Counted from the stretch's first letter, positions 35,001 to 45,344 are shown. The stretch: DNA of 64,000 nt from Anisus vortex (GCA_949126835.1 OX421507.1:14112202-14176201); one strand, 5' to 3'. Numbers and translations are program-made. The notes: generated by a model not told the origin, from the sequence alone.

Positions 35001-35871
35001 TCTTGAGTTTATCAAACTCACTTACATTCTGTGACCTTAGCCACTGTTCTAACATTTTCTCCTTTTGTCTCAAAAAGTCTACATGAGTTTGATCATATGC
35101 CTTCTTTCTGTCTCTAAATAGCTTTCTATATTTTTCTGGTGTCAGGGAATAACTTTTTAGCACCCTATCTTTGATTACTTCATAGTCATTTATTTCCTCG
35201 GGTGTTAAACTCAACACTACGTCCAATGCTTTTCCTTTGTTGAGAGTTGACCTTAACAATAAAGCCATCTTATCATCAGGGAACTGATAATCTACAGCTA
35301 TCCTCTCAAAAAGCAAAAAGAAATCTTGAACATCTTCTTCTCTGAATATAGGCAAGTGTTGCTTCATTGCGCTAATATCCATACCATTGCTGTCCCTACG
35401 ATGGTCAGGTCTATTCATGCGTGCCATCTCTATCCTTTCTCTGCTTTCAGTTTCTATCCTAATTCTTTCATTTTCCCTTTCAGTTTCTATCCTAATTCTT
35501 TCATTTTCTATCCTAAATCTTTCCAATTCCATTCTCTTCATAGCTAATTGGAATTTTAGGTTTTCACTCAACCCTTCATCTTCATCATTGTTTGATGATC
35601 TAGATGACATATTTCTTACCTCGTCTCCGTGGGCAATTACCTCGCCCCCACTGGGAGCTACATAACCTTCATTGATATCGTTCTGTCCCACTTCAACTAC
35701 ACTACCAGTGTTCATGGCATTCTGCCCGTTCAAACATGTCATAATTTCTTTGGTCAAACGATTACGATTAGGTCTTGCCTGTCCTGCCTCAATCCCAAAG
35801 GACTCAGCTAATTCTTTTAGTTCAGCAAATGACATGGCATTAAGTTCCTCACTTGATATATTCGAAGCCAT
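32026..35871 (-). CDS. Gag-protease-integrase polyprotein with truncated RT
   Basis: 1281 codons, open throughout. Residues 100-150 are a charged coiled coil (ERIRIETE repeats); 165-340 fit a gag capsid-like region; C391-x2-C394-x4-H399-x4-C404 is a zinc knuckle; D519-T-G is the retropepsin active site with ILGND at 588-592; H771/H778 and C808/C811 form the integrase zinc finger; D842, D901 and E937 give DD35E; SGPYEIESKLGEVNYLI near 1074-1090 is a GPY/F module. RT begins near 1190 (WSTPCVMVPKAD, then FYRDFGKLS) and ends at YPIPCIIDKI before any catalytic Asp. So cleavage and integration functions look intact while DNA synthesis is lost. Start: the first ATG, with no longer frame upstream. 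It probably moves only with help from full-length relatives. Confidence 0.93.
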   Translation of the reverse strand: MASNISSEELNAMSFAELKELAESFGIEAGQARPNRNRLTKEIMTCLNGQNAMNTGSVVEVGQNDINEGYVAPSGGEVIAHGDEVRNMSSRSSNNDEDEGLSENLKFQLAMKRMELERFRIENERIRIETERENERIRIETESRERIEMARMNRPDHRRDSNGMDISAMKQHLPIFREEDVQDFFLLFERIAVDYQFPDDKMALLLRSTLNKGKALDVVLSLTPEEINDYEVIKDRVLKSYSLTPEKYRKLFRDRKKAYDQTHVDFLRQKEKMLEQWLRSQNVSEFDKLKNLILFEEFNDCIRVDIKTHISDRGVEDVHEAARLADNYAIIHASIKPYYADKPKVHKPESKEASKPKETSENNNKNSGVNNNSNLVHFRKQTDVNKAKVVCFNCKKEGHMKKDCWILTKKQGAILHCARVQKDSKQTEEVCNTGSRNSKEMRPASPIVVESMVFENSLSKVKENSCTQSIMLSEGREEQMVPEVPEEDDLSDFRPFVYEGTVSTEVDVLSKKKIQILRDTGSAVSVILEGSVPLTDATSTGESVVLRGASMEAVEAPLHRIKLESDIFTGNIVVGLWRALPVKGVSMILGNDIMGGRVTVQPMVKVLETKMAEDKNLRPANERPTCALTRAMQKKKSVKTPATPCSATKDVFVCSEDTHANETVITETPDIDLSATFFAELTTGDATENDNILSPKQKLVKEQLNDEVIMQLRMKAVDEKTADAMAECFYMKDEVLMRKSKPLNSGTNEWDSIHQIVIPKCYRQDILRMAHDLPFAGHMGVRKTHHRILPYFYWPGLRRDVEQYCKTCHVCQMVGRPNQRIPVAPLQPIPAFDEPFSHILIDCVGPLPKTKAGFQYLLTVMCSSTRFPEAIPLRNITTVKVVDALTNFFTRYGLPKTVQSDQGTNFTSNIFKQVMEQLGISHRLSSAYHPESQGALERFHQTLKSMLKKYCYENEKDWDKGVPYVLFAAREATQESLGFSPFELVYGHSVRGPLKLLHETWLTDSEPIGLLSYVDKFKNRLYHAFNHVKIHFPQMQERMRQNYDRKATARTFAPGDKVLVFLPLQNQPLSAKFSGPYEIESKLGEVNYLIKTPDRRQKQRVCHINLLKPYVSREKSKPREVPMISLARVPTDLSRIEYKFAESKLNNTDALKSLDTRLEHLPVEDKEKIIELVRENKSMFTNVPSRTRVIEHDVVLTNSARSIKQHPFDPIRPEHIKLDVKYMLEDDIGGECDSKWSTPCVMVPKADHTLQFYRDFGKLSNLTKTDWYPIPCIIDKIETRS

Positions 35872-36122
35872 AGTATAGCGTTCGAAATATTTGTTATAGT
35901 AGAGTAGTATATATTGTATAATAAAATATAAAGTTCCAACTTACGATTTGTCCAGAAATTTGCACAATATAATATTAAACACTTCGTGGAATCTTCACAC
36001 TTCCCAAGGAATAAAAACGCAAACCAGTTCTCTCCTCTTTTTTAAAAAGAATAGTTTCACAGTCCTGAAAACGAAACACAAATATGCCGCTCTCAGTACT
36101 ACTAATGTCACAAAATATTTAT

Positions 36123-36293
36123 AGGTCAGGAAAAAAATATAACTCAAATTTTCCAGACGAGATCAACAAATTTTTTTCCAATCCTAGATCAGGAAAAGTA
36201 GAACTCAAATATATCGAACGAGACCACTAAATTTTGTTAATCCTAGGTCAGGAAAAGTAGAACTCAAATATCCCGGACGAGACCACCAAATTT
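36123..36293 (-). repeat. Three tandem leader repeats carrying the primer site
   Basis: Units of about 59-63 bases start with AGGTCAGG at 36123 (AGATCAGG at 36186) and 36245. Each contains ACTCAAAT, then GACGAGA or AACGAGA, then CACCAAATTTT or similar. The unit touching the LTR has the best tRNA match; the other two are diverged. The middle unit also carries TTTTGTTA, a copy of the LTR edge. Confidence 0.85.
36270..36288 (-). promoter_or_regulatory. Primer-binding site, tRNA-Pro-like (Gmr1-like)
   Basis: Minus strand TGGTGGTCTCGTCCGGGAT, five bases inside the 5' LTR. The last 12 bases (CTCGTCCGGGAT) match the complement of tRNA-Pro exactly; the start differs by one base and one insertion. 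The tRNA assignment is from memory. Confidence 0.65.
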
Positions 36294-36966
36294 TGTTACG
36301 TCCACAATCCCCTTGTGGCCAGAGCTGTGTAGATCTTGCTGATAATTCTCGTTAGTCCTAGGGGAGACTTTAATTATTAGTATTTATGTTTCAGTATTAC
36401 ACGAACTCTTCTTATAGTCCGGGCGCAAATTCAGTATTTGTATTCCAACATTTCCTCTCTTGTAAATTATGGCAGTAGATAAATCTTATAGTAATGTATA
36501 CAACACAATAGGATAGTAACTTGACAAAGAAGCTTCAGTGTAACTGTTGTTGATAGTTTATTTCAGGTGGTATGTTCAATATATACAATATATCTATTAT
36601 GTACAGTTAGAATAAAATAGTGCAAACACAAACGTTCAAAGGAACATATTTTGAAACTCTCTGTCTTTCAGACAAAACAAATCATTAAATACTATCCGAG
36701 TGGTGCAAGGGATAGACCCATTATCAGTAGGGGTAAAAATCATGGTATCATTACAAAACTCATAACAAAAACGATAGGAACTTCCCCTATTAAATAATGA
36801 GTCGTTCCCAGACTCTGAGAATTTGAGATCAACACAGAATCCCAGCATTACCTAGAACCTTTCGTTTTCCTACTAAACGTCCTAATATCGCGTGTAGTAA
36901 GAAAAGAGAGAGAGAGGAGAATAAACATTGCGTGTTCCAATTCTTGGAAAAACAATATACATGACA
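36294..36966 (-). repeat. 5' LTR of the Gmr1-like element
   Basis: 673 bases, identical to the other LTR apart from a one-base deletion (GTCCGGGC against GTCCTGGGC) and one A/G difference near 36733. This points to a very recent insertion. Confidence 0.95.
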
Positions 36967-36970
36967 ATAT

Positions 36971-37909
36971 CAAACTGATATATAGTAAACACAACGGAAA
37001 ACATTCTATCTATACAAAATGGTTATTACAAGCATATGAAACGTAATATATAAAAGAATGTTATCAAAACACAACCGTTACATTATCGTAGCCTACGCCA
37101 CACGTCTCCACTGGCTTGGTCCTCAACGGCATCACACTGCCTCTCCTCTGACGCACCACCGGACGCACTACTGAAGTACTGATGCACCAAACTGCCATCA
37201 GCAACCAGTCTGCACCGCGGCCGTCTACACGTCACTACTAAGCCACTGCCACGTCAACCACCGCCAGCCACCGGCCTTTTGCCACCAGTAGTCAGCCACT
37301 TTGCCACCAGCTGGCCACCGCTCTCGGCCATGTTGCTACGGTCACCACCGCTATCAAACTATGGGTCTCCAGCCTCAGCACGGTCCTGGGTACGGGCCGT
37401 CACCTACATAATAGTCAATAAAAACCCTTACTATTTTCCTAAACTATATCTATATATTATATATTGTCTATTGGAAGGTATCGATGCAAAACTCAACTCA
37501 CCCGTGTCAGAAAACACACATCTGTCTGTGGACAGTTGACTTGGCTTGGGTGTGATCCAAACATCAGACCACAAGTCCAAGTTCTGTACACATTTTCTAG
37601 TGTCCCTACGTTAAATAGTTTTGCATCGAACCCACCAAGTCCCACACCTGTCAGTGTCTAACTAAATGTATTAGTGTGCTGGATTCTGTCTCTCTTTGTC
37701 CATGCAGAGTCCCCCTCACTGTCGCATCAGTATCAACTATCACTAGCTCCAGTCTCGGTGTTTACAGTCCGTACTAGCCTACACCTACACACTAAACTTG
37801 TCTTCAAACCTATAAGTCGTCCGTGCCAACATTCTTAATTCGAACTATGTTTCTGCTATGTTATTGTGATGCCGTGAGACCAAGCCTCGAATTAAACGAC
37901 TCCTTGACA
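36971..37909 (-). repeat. 5' LTR of the LARD-like element, part 2
   Basis: Remaining 939 bases of the interrupted LTR, ending ...CTCCTTGACA, followed by the duplication TAAAT. Confidence 0.92.
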
Positions 37910-38211
37910 TAAATGACACTGAATTCTTTTGCTTTTGTAATGATCACCATGATAAACTATTCAAAGAGCTTGGAATGTAATCTAACAGTGTGATGGTTTG
38001 CTAATCTTGAAGTTAACAATCAGTCCTTGAGTCTACCTAAACATGAGGGGTACATGACGACAGTTGAAACTTATGGATGGTCATTGTGCAGGCCACGCAA
38101 TCTTCTTGTGAGCCCTAGCTCCAGGAAACTAGCTTCGTAGCTAGTCCCCATGGACAGAAATGACACCTTTAAAAGGTTCTTAACTTTAGTTTGTGTGTTT
38201 GATTTCTGTAG

Positions 38212-38335
38212 GCAGAGAGTATGATACAAATGGCAACCTAAAACCTTGGTGGGATCCAGGAGCTGTCAAGAGATTAAAACTAAAACTCAATGCATGGTGG
38301 ACCAGTACAGTACATACCAGCTACATGGAGAGAAA
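38212..38335 (+). CDS. M13 exon (GREYDxxGNL, QCMVDQYS), frameshifted
   Basis: Acceptor TCTGTAG. It enters in phase 1 and reads GREYDTNGNLKPWWDPGAVK, then the frame fails. One base later it gives TKTQCMVDQYSTYQLHGEK, the expected M13 continuation. Restoring one T in AGATTAAAAC (near 38273) would give RFK, the family norm. The exon ends AAA|GTAAAG, phase 0. Confidence 0.88.
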
Positions 38336-38588
38336 GTAAAGTGTATATTTTCATTCATTAAGCTCACTAGATCTATCTCTTAATCTCTCTTAATCATATA
38401 CTTTTCATGTTTCATGGAAAGAGAGTAATCTAACTGTCTTTAGATATATATATTATATACATCTCATTTATCTATCTCTGCAATCTGCTTTTCTTGATCT
38501 ACTTCCTTTTCTTTCTTAAACATCTGCAACAATTGTTGTGCTTGTTATAAATTCATTAATTGCTCATAATGAAAAACATAAATATTAT

Positions 38589-39362
38589 AAGATAAGATAA
38601 GATTGCTTTATTGATCCAAATAAATGGAAATTTGACTTGATTACATAAATTTCGTCTTTCAGCATACCGGTAATTAAAACAAAATTACAGAACCATTTGT
38701 ACCCAAACACAATAGACATTCGCGCACACTATCATACCATTTATCATACTAGAAAATAAAGTATCATTTAGGAGTCAGCTATTAAGCCATTGTATTTCCT
38801 GGCTGACTGGTGATTCTTTTGCAAGATTCTCACTGATACTGAAACAAAAGAGTTCTTAAATCTCTCTGTTCTTGCCCTTATCGAAAGAAGCCAACCACTT
38901 CGACAAGATATGATGTAACTACTGTGAAGCGGGTGTGCAAGATCTTGGAGGATTTTTATCAATCATAGACTGGCACCTTGAACTGAATAGATCCGCAAGA
39001 GATGGTAATTCTGTCTGTGTAGTATGAGAGGCTTTGTTTATTAGGCGGTCTATCCGGTGTTTGTTCAGTGTGGTGGCATTACCATACCAGAAAGTGATTG
39101 CAAAAGTTATGATGCTACCAACAGTCGCCGAGTAAAAGTGATTCATAATGGTTTTCTCAATATGAAATGTTTTTAGTTTACTAAGACAGAAAAGTCTTTG
39201 GTGCATTTTCTTACAGAGGCTTTGACAGTGGTCAGACCAAGTCAGCTTGTCAGCAATTGTGACGCCAAGATATTTATATTGCGAGACTTGAACTATTATT
39301 TTTTTAAGAACCGGAATCTTTGAATTTAGATATTTAAAAAAAAACACGATGATACATTTCAT
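38589..39362 (-). mobile_element. 5'-truncated LINE, third family, (ATCTT)n tail
   Basis: The minus frame 39362-38919 reads YKYLGVTIADKLTWSDHCQ, then KASHTTQTELPSLADLF and SRCQSMIDK, the region following RT in CR1/Rex-like LINEs. It continues after a frameshift in 38962-38768 (ILQDLAHPLHSSYI, then RARTERFKNSFV). The tail is a short GATAA repeat (38590-38607, plus). No RT catalytic motif is left. Confidence 0.78.
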
Positions 39363-39700
39363 TGAATTATATTAAATTGTTTTAAGTTCTTTCATCAGTT
39401 GTTATTTTTAAAATGTTGAAGAAAAACAAAAACATAATTATTTTTGTTACTTGATCTGGAAAGAGTTAGTTCCCCAGTTTACACAGTTTTGATGGCTCCC
39501 AAACACCAGTTGAAAACTGGCCTATACCCTATTGATAAAAACTTTACTTGTTTTGAACAAAATAGTTTAATGAACTTCATAAGTTGTTTGCACTACACTG
39601 GGCTGAATAAATTACTTAATTACTTACTTTGTTCATGTCATTATAAAATATTTCTTTTTATAACTCCTTTCTCTTAATTTATTTTCTATATATTTTTCAG

Positions 39701-39766
39701 GTAAGTGGCATACAAACTCTGGGAGAAAATATCGCTGATAATGGAGGTCACAAGACTGCTTTTAAT
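39701..39766 (+). CDS. M13 exon with GENIADNGG
   Basis: 22 codons in phase 0: VSGIQTLGENIADNGGHKTA then FN. The Glu of GENIADNGG is the third zinc ligand and the Asp is catalytic support. The Leu usually following GG is His. Donor GTAATT. Confidence 0.94.
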
Positions 39767-40073
39767 GTAATTACATTTTTATTTATTCATACAAATTATT
39801 GGACAATTAAGCTCAGACTAGCAGTTGTCCTATATCTTACTACTGTCCCTTGAATGAATACTATTTTGTTTCAAACAAGTGTGTACATTTATAAGTCACA
39901 CTTCCTAGATAAAGTTAAAGAAATCGTCATAAGCCTGTAAACTTAAGAGAAGCTAAATTTGATTAACAAATGTGACAATTGGTCATTAAAATTGAAACAG
40001 GAATGTTTTATCTAAGATTTGGACATTTGGTTTGGTGGCAGAGTGTACTATGTTTATCATTCAAAACGCTATA

Positions 40074-40383
40074 CGTGGTAGAATAGAAGAATTTGTTCTC
40101 CTCGTGGTAGAATAGAAGAATTTGTTCTCCTCGTGGTAGAATAGAAGAATTTGTTCTCCTCGTGGTAGAATAGAAGAATTTGTTCTCCTCCTGGTAGAAT
40201 AGAAGAATTTATTCTCCTCGTGGTAGAATAGAAGAATTTGTTCTCCTCGTGGTAGAATAGAAGAATTTGTTCTCCTCGTGGTAGAATAGAAGAATTTGTT
40301 CTCCTCGTGGTAGAATAGAAGAATTTGTTCTCCTCGTGGTAGAATAGAAGAATTTGTTCTCCTCGTGGTAGAATAGAAGAATT
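40074..40383. repeat. 29-bp minisatellite, about 10.7 copies
   Basis: Unit GTGGTAGAATAGAAGAATTT followed by GTTCTCCTC, with one C/G and one A/G variant unit. Because 29 is not a multiple of 3 and the minus strand lacks stops, the three frames rotate through the repeat, giving a 29-residue periodic open frame of 198 codons that is not a gene. It lies in an M13 intron. Confidence 0.96.
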
Positions 40384-41008
40384 GCTGCGATGGATGTCCA
40401 ACTTTATTAATGTAAACCATCATGTGTGGAAATTGTGTAGGCCACACAATTGTTTCGTCAAAAAAACACTTTACAAAACATTCATGTATTTTTCTAAAAA
40501 TTCGAATACATAAATCACTACATGAACGCTGTTGCATGACAATATAAAGCACTTTGTTTGGAGCCACACCCCACTGGTGCCCCTCTACCTCGTTATACCA
40601 TCCACTAGTGCTGAAGCCCCTAACTCCCACTGAAAGGGGCTGCTTGCTGTGTTCCACAGATGTTGCCAGTGGAGAACAGTCAGGAGAATATCAGGAGTCT
40701 TGTAACCTATAAACTACCCCATTCTCCGCCCCCCAATCCCCCTCACATAATTCACTTTAACAAAGTGAATGGGTTTTCAGAAATGATAAATAAATGTATA
40801 CCTTAGTGTAACGTTTTGACAGGATAGCTCAGCTATACCACAAACCTGCCGTTACACACTGCTCATGCAACATGACCGGATTTTCATAGATGATAAATAA
40901 ATGTATAATTTTTGTATGTTAAATATAAAGTTTTTTCAGTATAGCTCAGCTCTATCACCACCATTAATGGCACTGTATGTGACTGTTTGTTTACTTTCAA
41001 ATATTCAG

Positions 41009-41104
41009 GCTTGTAAAAAGTGGGTGGATGTCAATGGCAAAGAACAACTATTACCAGCTGTAGGTGTCACCCATGAACAGCTGTTTTTCTTGTCATTTGC
41101 TCAG
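41009..41104 (+). CDS. M13 exon (QLFFLSFAQ)
   Basis: 32 codons, phase 0 at both ends: ACKKWVDVNGKEQLLPAVGV then THEQLFFLSFAQ. It matches KW...NG.E..LPGL..T..QLFFL.FAQ. Intact. Confidence 0.95.
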
Positions 41105-41711
41105 GTTTGTACCAAACTCTTTATTCTTTCACCAGTTTGTTTATAGACTCTGTTTGCACTGTACCAGAGGTGTGCAATCTTTTATTTTCGTCATTAGGCC
41201 ATACAAGAAAAAAATGTTACAACAAGATAGGCCTCATAATTGAACCTTTTCATATTTTTCCATTAGTAATACAATATATATTTTTAAAATCCTATTCTGT
41301 GTGAGAACACTACAAGGCTTTGCAGGGTCGTGTTGCGGCCCAAAACGCCACCTCATGCACGCCACTGGTTTGAACTGTTTTATTTTTTTAAACTATTGAC
41401 GTTATATGGCAGTTATGTGTTTGAAATGAAAGTCGCAGACATTTCTGATTCTCTGACTGGCTGTCTCTAAATCTGTCTAATGGCACTCTTGATTTTCATT
41501 CTCTGTCTCTCTCTCTCTCTCTCTCTCGTTCTACTTCTCCCTTAAATACGGTATTTAAACAACACTATTTGTAAACCATGGGAAACGGGGAACAACTGTA
41601 GATCAGAATAAAAGATGGTATTGCAAAGAAACCATCTCCAACTAGCACCATCTGCTTTGCATCTTTACATTCCAAACAAAATGAAGAGGGACGACTCACA
41701 TGAGCCTAAAA

Positions 41712-41878
<167 letters not shown>

Positions 41879-41984
41879 GCATCCTTCCATCCTCAAGGGA
41901 CGATACTAACTGTTACAAAATATATTTTTTTGTGGGACTCAGCTTTTGGGAAATTCTGGTATACAACATTCCATTCTGTATCCA

Positions 41985-42160
41985 TGGGTATCAAAGCTGG
42001 TGAAGTGTGTAAACCACAGATACGCTCCCATTAAGAATACACCGATAGCTTAATGCATGCCGGACAGGTTGTTTTGCGCGTCCAAAAATTCATAGTACCG
42101 GCGAGAGCCACCGAGTCTCGATGGGGAGGAAGCCCGGTGCCTGGGATGGTCAGGCCTATA
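41985..42160. repeat. Copy of the dispersed G/C-rich repeat
   Basis: It shares, in order, CATGGGTATCAAAG, GTGTGTAAACC, GATACGCTCCC and TTAAGAATACACCG with 9880-10310, then diverges. Directly followed by a hAT element. Confidence 0.55.
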
Positions 42161-42168
42161 GTTTAGGC

Positions 42169-43481
42169 CAGGGATCAGCAACCTATGGCACGCAAGCCAG
42201 ACTTGGCACGCAGAAAGATTTTCAGTGGCACGCGACAGACCTCCAAGAATATTGTTTAATGCAAGTGAAAACAACTTATGTCAGCATAATTAGTGGGTGC
42301 TTCATGGCGAACTACATGGGACTCACACTGGACGTTGACTGTTTTAGTTAAGGAATGTTTGTAAGCAAAGCTCTCATCATTGTATCTGTGATTGAATCTA
42401 TTGTTAAGATAGTCAATTGTATATTTTCTCAAGTCTCTTCTAGAAGAAAGTCATACGGAGTATAGGTAAAGTCTTGGATAGATTCGTTTTTTTGTCTGGA
42501 AGCAATTAAGATGTATCTTAATGGGAAAAAAAATCCGTTAATGAATGAGGAGAACTGAGTGTTAAAGCCAATGTTTCTGAATGACATGGCAACACATTTC
42601 AGTGAATTAAACATCCATTCACTAGACTGGGTCCTAAAGCACTTGAAGTGTTGGGCCACTGAAATGGATTTGCATTGAAACTGGACATATCTTTCTTTGA
42701 AATCCATTTCAAAACATTTAACTCTTTCCCTAATTTAAGGCAAATTAAGAAACGTGAGCATTTTCAGAAGTACATTAGTTATATTAAAACAATGAACTAG
42801 ACTGGTATCACTAGCATTAAATTTTGAGAATTTAATTGAAGGGAGATAATTAACCCGTTTTCTTTACATTAATATTACTAATATGTTTCTTTTTTGCGTC
42901 CTTTTAGAAAAAAAGTAGCTTATAATTTATAACTTTAAAATGATCGAATTACACAAGATAGTTGAACATTATATACATATTTTATGACTAAATAATGTAT
43001 ATGTACATTTTAAAACATTACAATAACTGCCCAGTTTGTCTGATTACTACGTATCTCTTCCGCTTAACCTTAGTATGTACTCCATTATCGTATGGAAGTA
43101 TTATATTAACGTAAATCTCAGTTATTCTGAGATCAAACAATAAAAAGCTATTACTAGAATATTATCTTGAAAAATAAATTCAAATGTTGATAATTATTAA
43201 TGTGTAAGTTGAGTAATGAAATTGTGTATTAGCTTTGAATGGATTTTTTTTAAAAAAAAGATGATAATAACAAACAGGTTAATTTTATATTAAATATAAA
43301 ACGCTTTAATGATTTTCTCTTTTACGCTCCTTTTCTTTTGGTCTTGCTCTTGCTACGGCACTAAATAAATTGTCTTAAAAAGATAATAAAATTGATCAGT
43401 TTGACTTTCACGCTGTTGGCACGCTGAATGATTCAAAAATCCTTGTTTGGCACACTATAAGCAAAAGGTTGCCGACCCCTG
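42169..43481 (+). mobile_element. SCAND3-like hAT element, 1313 bp, with target duplication
   Basis: Ends CAGGGATCAGCAACCT and AGGTTGCCGACCCCTG are inverted. Flanks GTTTAGGC and GTCTAGGC differ by one base. The plus strand near 42460-42720 gives broken pieces LDRFVFLSGSN and FLNDMATHFSELNIHSLDWV, related to the middle of SCAND3/ZBED5-like transposases. It shares its non-coding core with 21323-21969 and part of 54690-54960. Inactive. Confidence 0.88.
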
Positions 43482-43949
43482 GTCTAGGCGACAGTTCAGG
43501 AATACAAGCGAGCCAGCACATTTATGAGGGGAAATGTGTATTGAACGTGACTGTGCTGGAGACAGTACCCTATGATATACGACATGCCCTAATGACATGC
43601 CGTATGGTGGCATGTCTCGGACAGGATCTTAGTGTTCCCCCTTGACCTTTCCGTTTACTAGTTACGACCGGCACGTAAGAGCCATAGGCTTGTCCTCTCT
43701 TTTTAATATAAATTATACAACTAATTTGTAAATAGAATAAACATCTATAAAAAAAAAATGATGTATATAACTTATATTTTAAAGAAGATAATCTGTATTT
43801 TATTTACAAATTAGAACATTTGCTTTCAATAAGGAAAGTCATTAGTCTTTAATTATTTAATTTACTTGCTCTGAGGGCTTTATTCTTAACTATTTTTAAA
43901 CATATATTCTAAAGTGTGTGAATTAATTCTTTTGTACTTCTCTTCATAG

Positions 43950-44020
43950 TCTTGGTGTTTGAATAGTATGCCAGAGTGGGATCACATGCAGGTGTTAACT
44001 AATGAACACTCTCCTTATAA
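43950..44020 (+). CDS. M13 exon (SWC...EHSP)
   Basis: It follows TTCATAG and reads SWCLNSMPEWDHMQVLTNEH then SPYK, ending in phase 2. The His of EHSP is the transition-state-stabilising histidine. The usual Arg two residues after this exon joins as Lys. Donor GTTTAG is weak. Confidence 0.93.
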
Positions 44021-44562
44021 GTTTAGATAAGACGTAGTTAATGCATATCTAGGTCAACATGCAATTGATGCCTATTTTTATTTTGTCTCCTAATGATGTC
44101 AATAAAATTACAGGCCTAATCATTCACCACTTTTTCTGGCATTTAGTCCAGTTGTCTTTCATCTTTTCTTGAAGTCTTATATATACCTATATATGTTATG
44201 ATTTTAATGTTTTTATGTAAAGTAAAAGGATATGTACTGAATTCGTATGCAATAACAAAGAACTATTAATCAAGCTTTTGTACTGCTCTGTTTGCAGACA
44301 CCCGTCATACACAATACTCGGACACCATCAATTAAATATTTCTAATTTTCATACAATGTTCTGTTTCTACAGTTTTCATAAATTCATTGTCCCCTATAAC
44401 AGTATATCTCAAATTTGTCCACTGCCTTGTGTCCGTTTGGTAATAGTCTAATTGTCTCACAGATTATGTATTTATTGCATATACCGAGGTTCTAATGTAT
44501 ATTGTCCCATGCGGCTCATAGAGTTGAACTTTTAAAACATTTTTTCTCTCACTTTTCAACAG

Positions 44563-44662
44563 AGTTATTGGCCCTTTGTCTAACTCCCGTGACTTTGCAA
44601 ACATTTGGAAGTACAGCGCCGAGTCTAAAATGAATCCAAAGAAGAAATGTGAAGTTTGGTGA
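44563..44662 (+). CDS. M13 last exon and stop
   Basis: It reads VIGPLSNSRDFANIWKYSAE then SKMNPKKKCEVW and TGA (44660-44662). CxVW at the C terminus is the invariant M13 ending. The conserved Cys that normally precedes the MNP segment is Tyr here (WKYS), so one disulfide should be lost. Confidence 0.95.
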
Positions 44663-45311
44663 TGTCACTTGCCATCATTGAAAGTGTGACAGAGAAAAAC
44701 ATTGACACACAAACTTCATAATTTGCTCATTCAACTGTTTACCATTTTAACTTGTATACTTAAGTTTTTTCTCCTACAATTTACTTATGATTGAAACGTT
44801 ATTACTTTTACTATACCATTTATATAGAGTCTATATAATTGAAAAAATATTTATTATAATATTTTATACCTATATCATGAGATATTATTTGCTCCGTAAA
44901 ATGTATTTACCATAACTTGATATATCAAATATATGACCTTTGCACATTACATTGTTATATGCTCATATAATATTTACATCAATTTTTCACCTTAGTAGTA
45001 TTTTTTTTAGCTATTATAATTATAAGTCGTATGTCTTACTGACACCCGACTCAGGGCACTAACAGGTGTTGGAAAATAATCTCATAGAAATGCAAAAAAG
45101 GCTTTTAAGAGAACTTTTTCACTTACTGTGACTGTGCAATGCGACATTTGTTTGAATTATTTCACTGTTCTGTAAAACTGGTATGAGAAATGCTTCTTGT
45201 GTTCTCGGATTTATCCAATAGAGCTGTAACATATTTAACTTATTGAGAGCAGTTTGAAGCTTGCATTTAATGTGTTCTTTTTTTTAAATATTTTTATCCT
45301 TAAATATAGGC

Positions 45312-45317
45312 AATAAA
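45312..45317 (+). promoter_or_regulatory. Probable poly(A) signal of the M13 gene
   Basis: AATAAA about 650 bases after the stop codon and just before the LINE tail. Other AATAAA words exist in this AT-rich region, so it is a best guess. Confidence 0.35.
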
Positions 45318-45344
45318 AGAGTTCATTCCAATATATTTTTTATA

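Larger units (their letters stand above)
30079..36966 (-). mobile_element. Gmr1-like Gypsy retrotransposon, RT/RNase H deleted
   Basis: Bounded by LTRs of 674 and 673 bases (TGTTA...TGACA) that differ by one indel and one substitution. It is flanked by ATAT on both sides (30075-30078 and 36967-36970); the sister LARD LTR shows the same site without insertion. Domain order is gag - protease - integrase - RT, the Ty1/copia-like order known for Gmr1-type members of Ty3/gypsy, rather than the usual RT before integrase. Most of RT and RNase H is missing. There is no env-like frame. It lies antisense to the M13 gene within its intron. Confidence 0.93.
26736..37909 (-). mobile_element. LTR retrotransposon without coding region (LARD-like), interrupted
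   Basis: Two direct repeats of 1187 and 1188 bases begin TGTCA and end TGACA, and the unit is flanked by a perfect 5-bp duplication TAAAT (26731-26735 and 37910-37914). Orientation is minus: beside the right LTR is a primer-site-like TGGGGGCCTGTCC (minus strand, 29816-29828), and beside the left LTR a purine tract AAGCGAAGGGGGAT (minus strand). The internal region is only 1907 bases and encodes nothing recognisable. The LTRs differ by about a dozen changes, roughly 1 percent. The right LTR is split by the Gmr1-like element. The whole unit lies in one M13 intron. Confidence 0.92.

Noticed and set aside
40061..40657. 198-codon minus-strand frame
   Set aside because: Generated by the 29-bp minisatellite; the non-repeat N-terminal part has no family resemblance.
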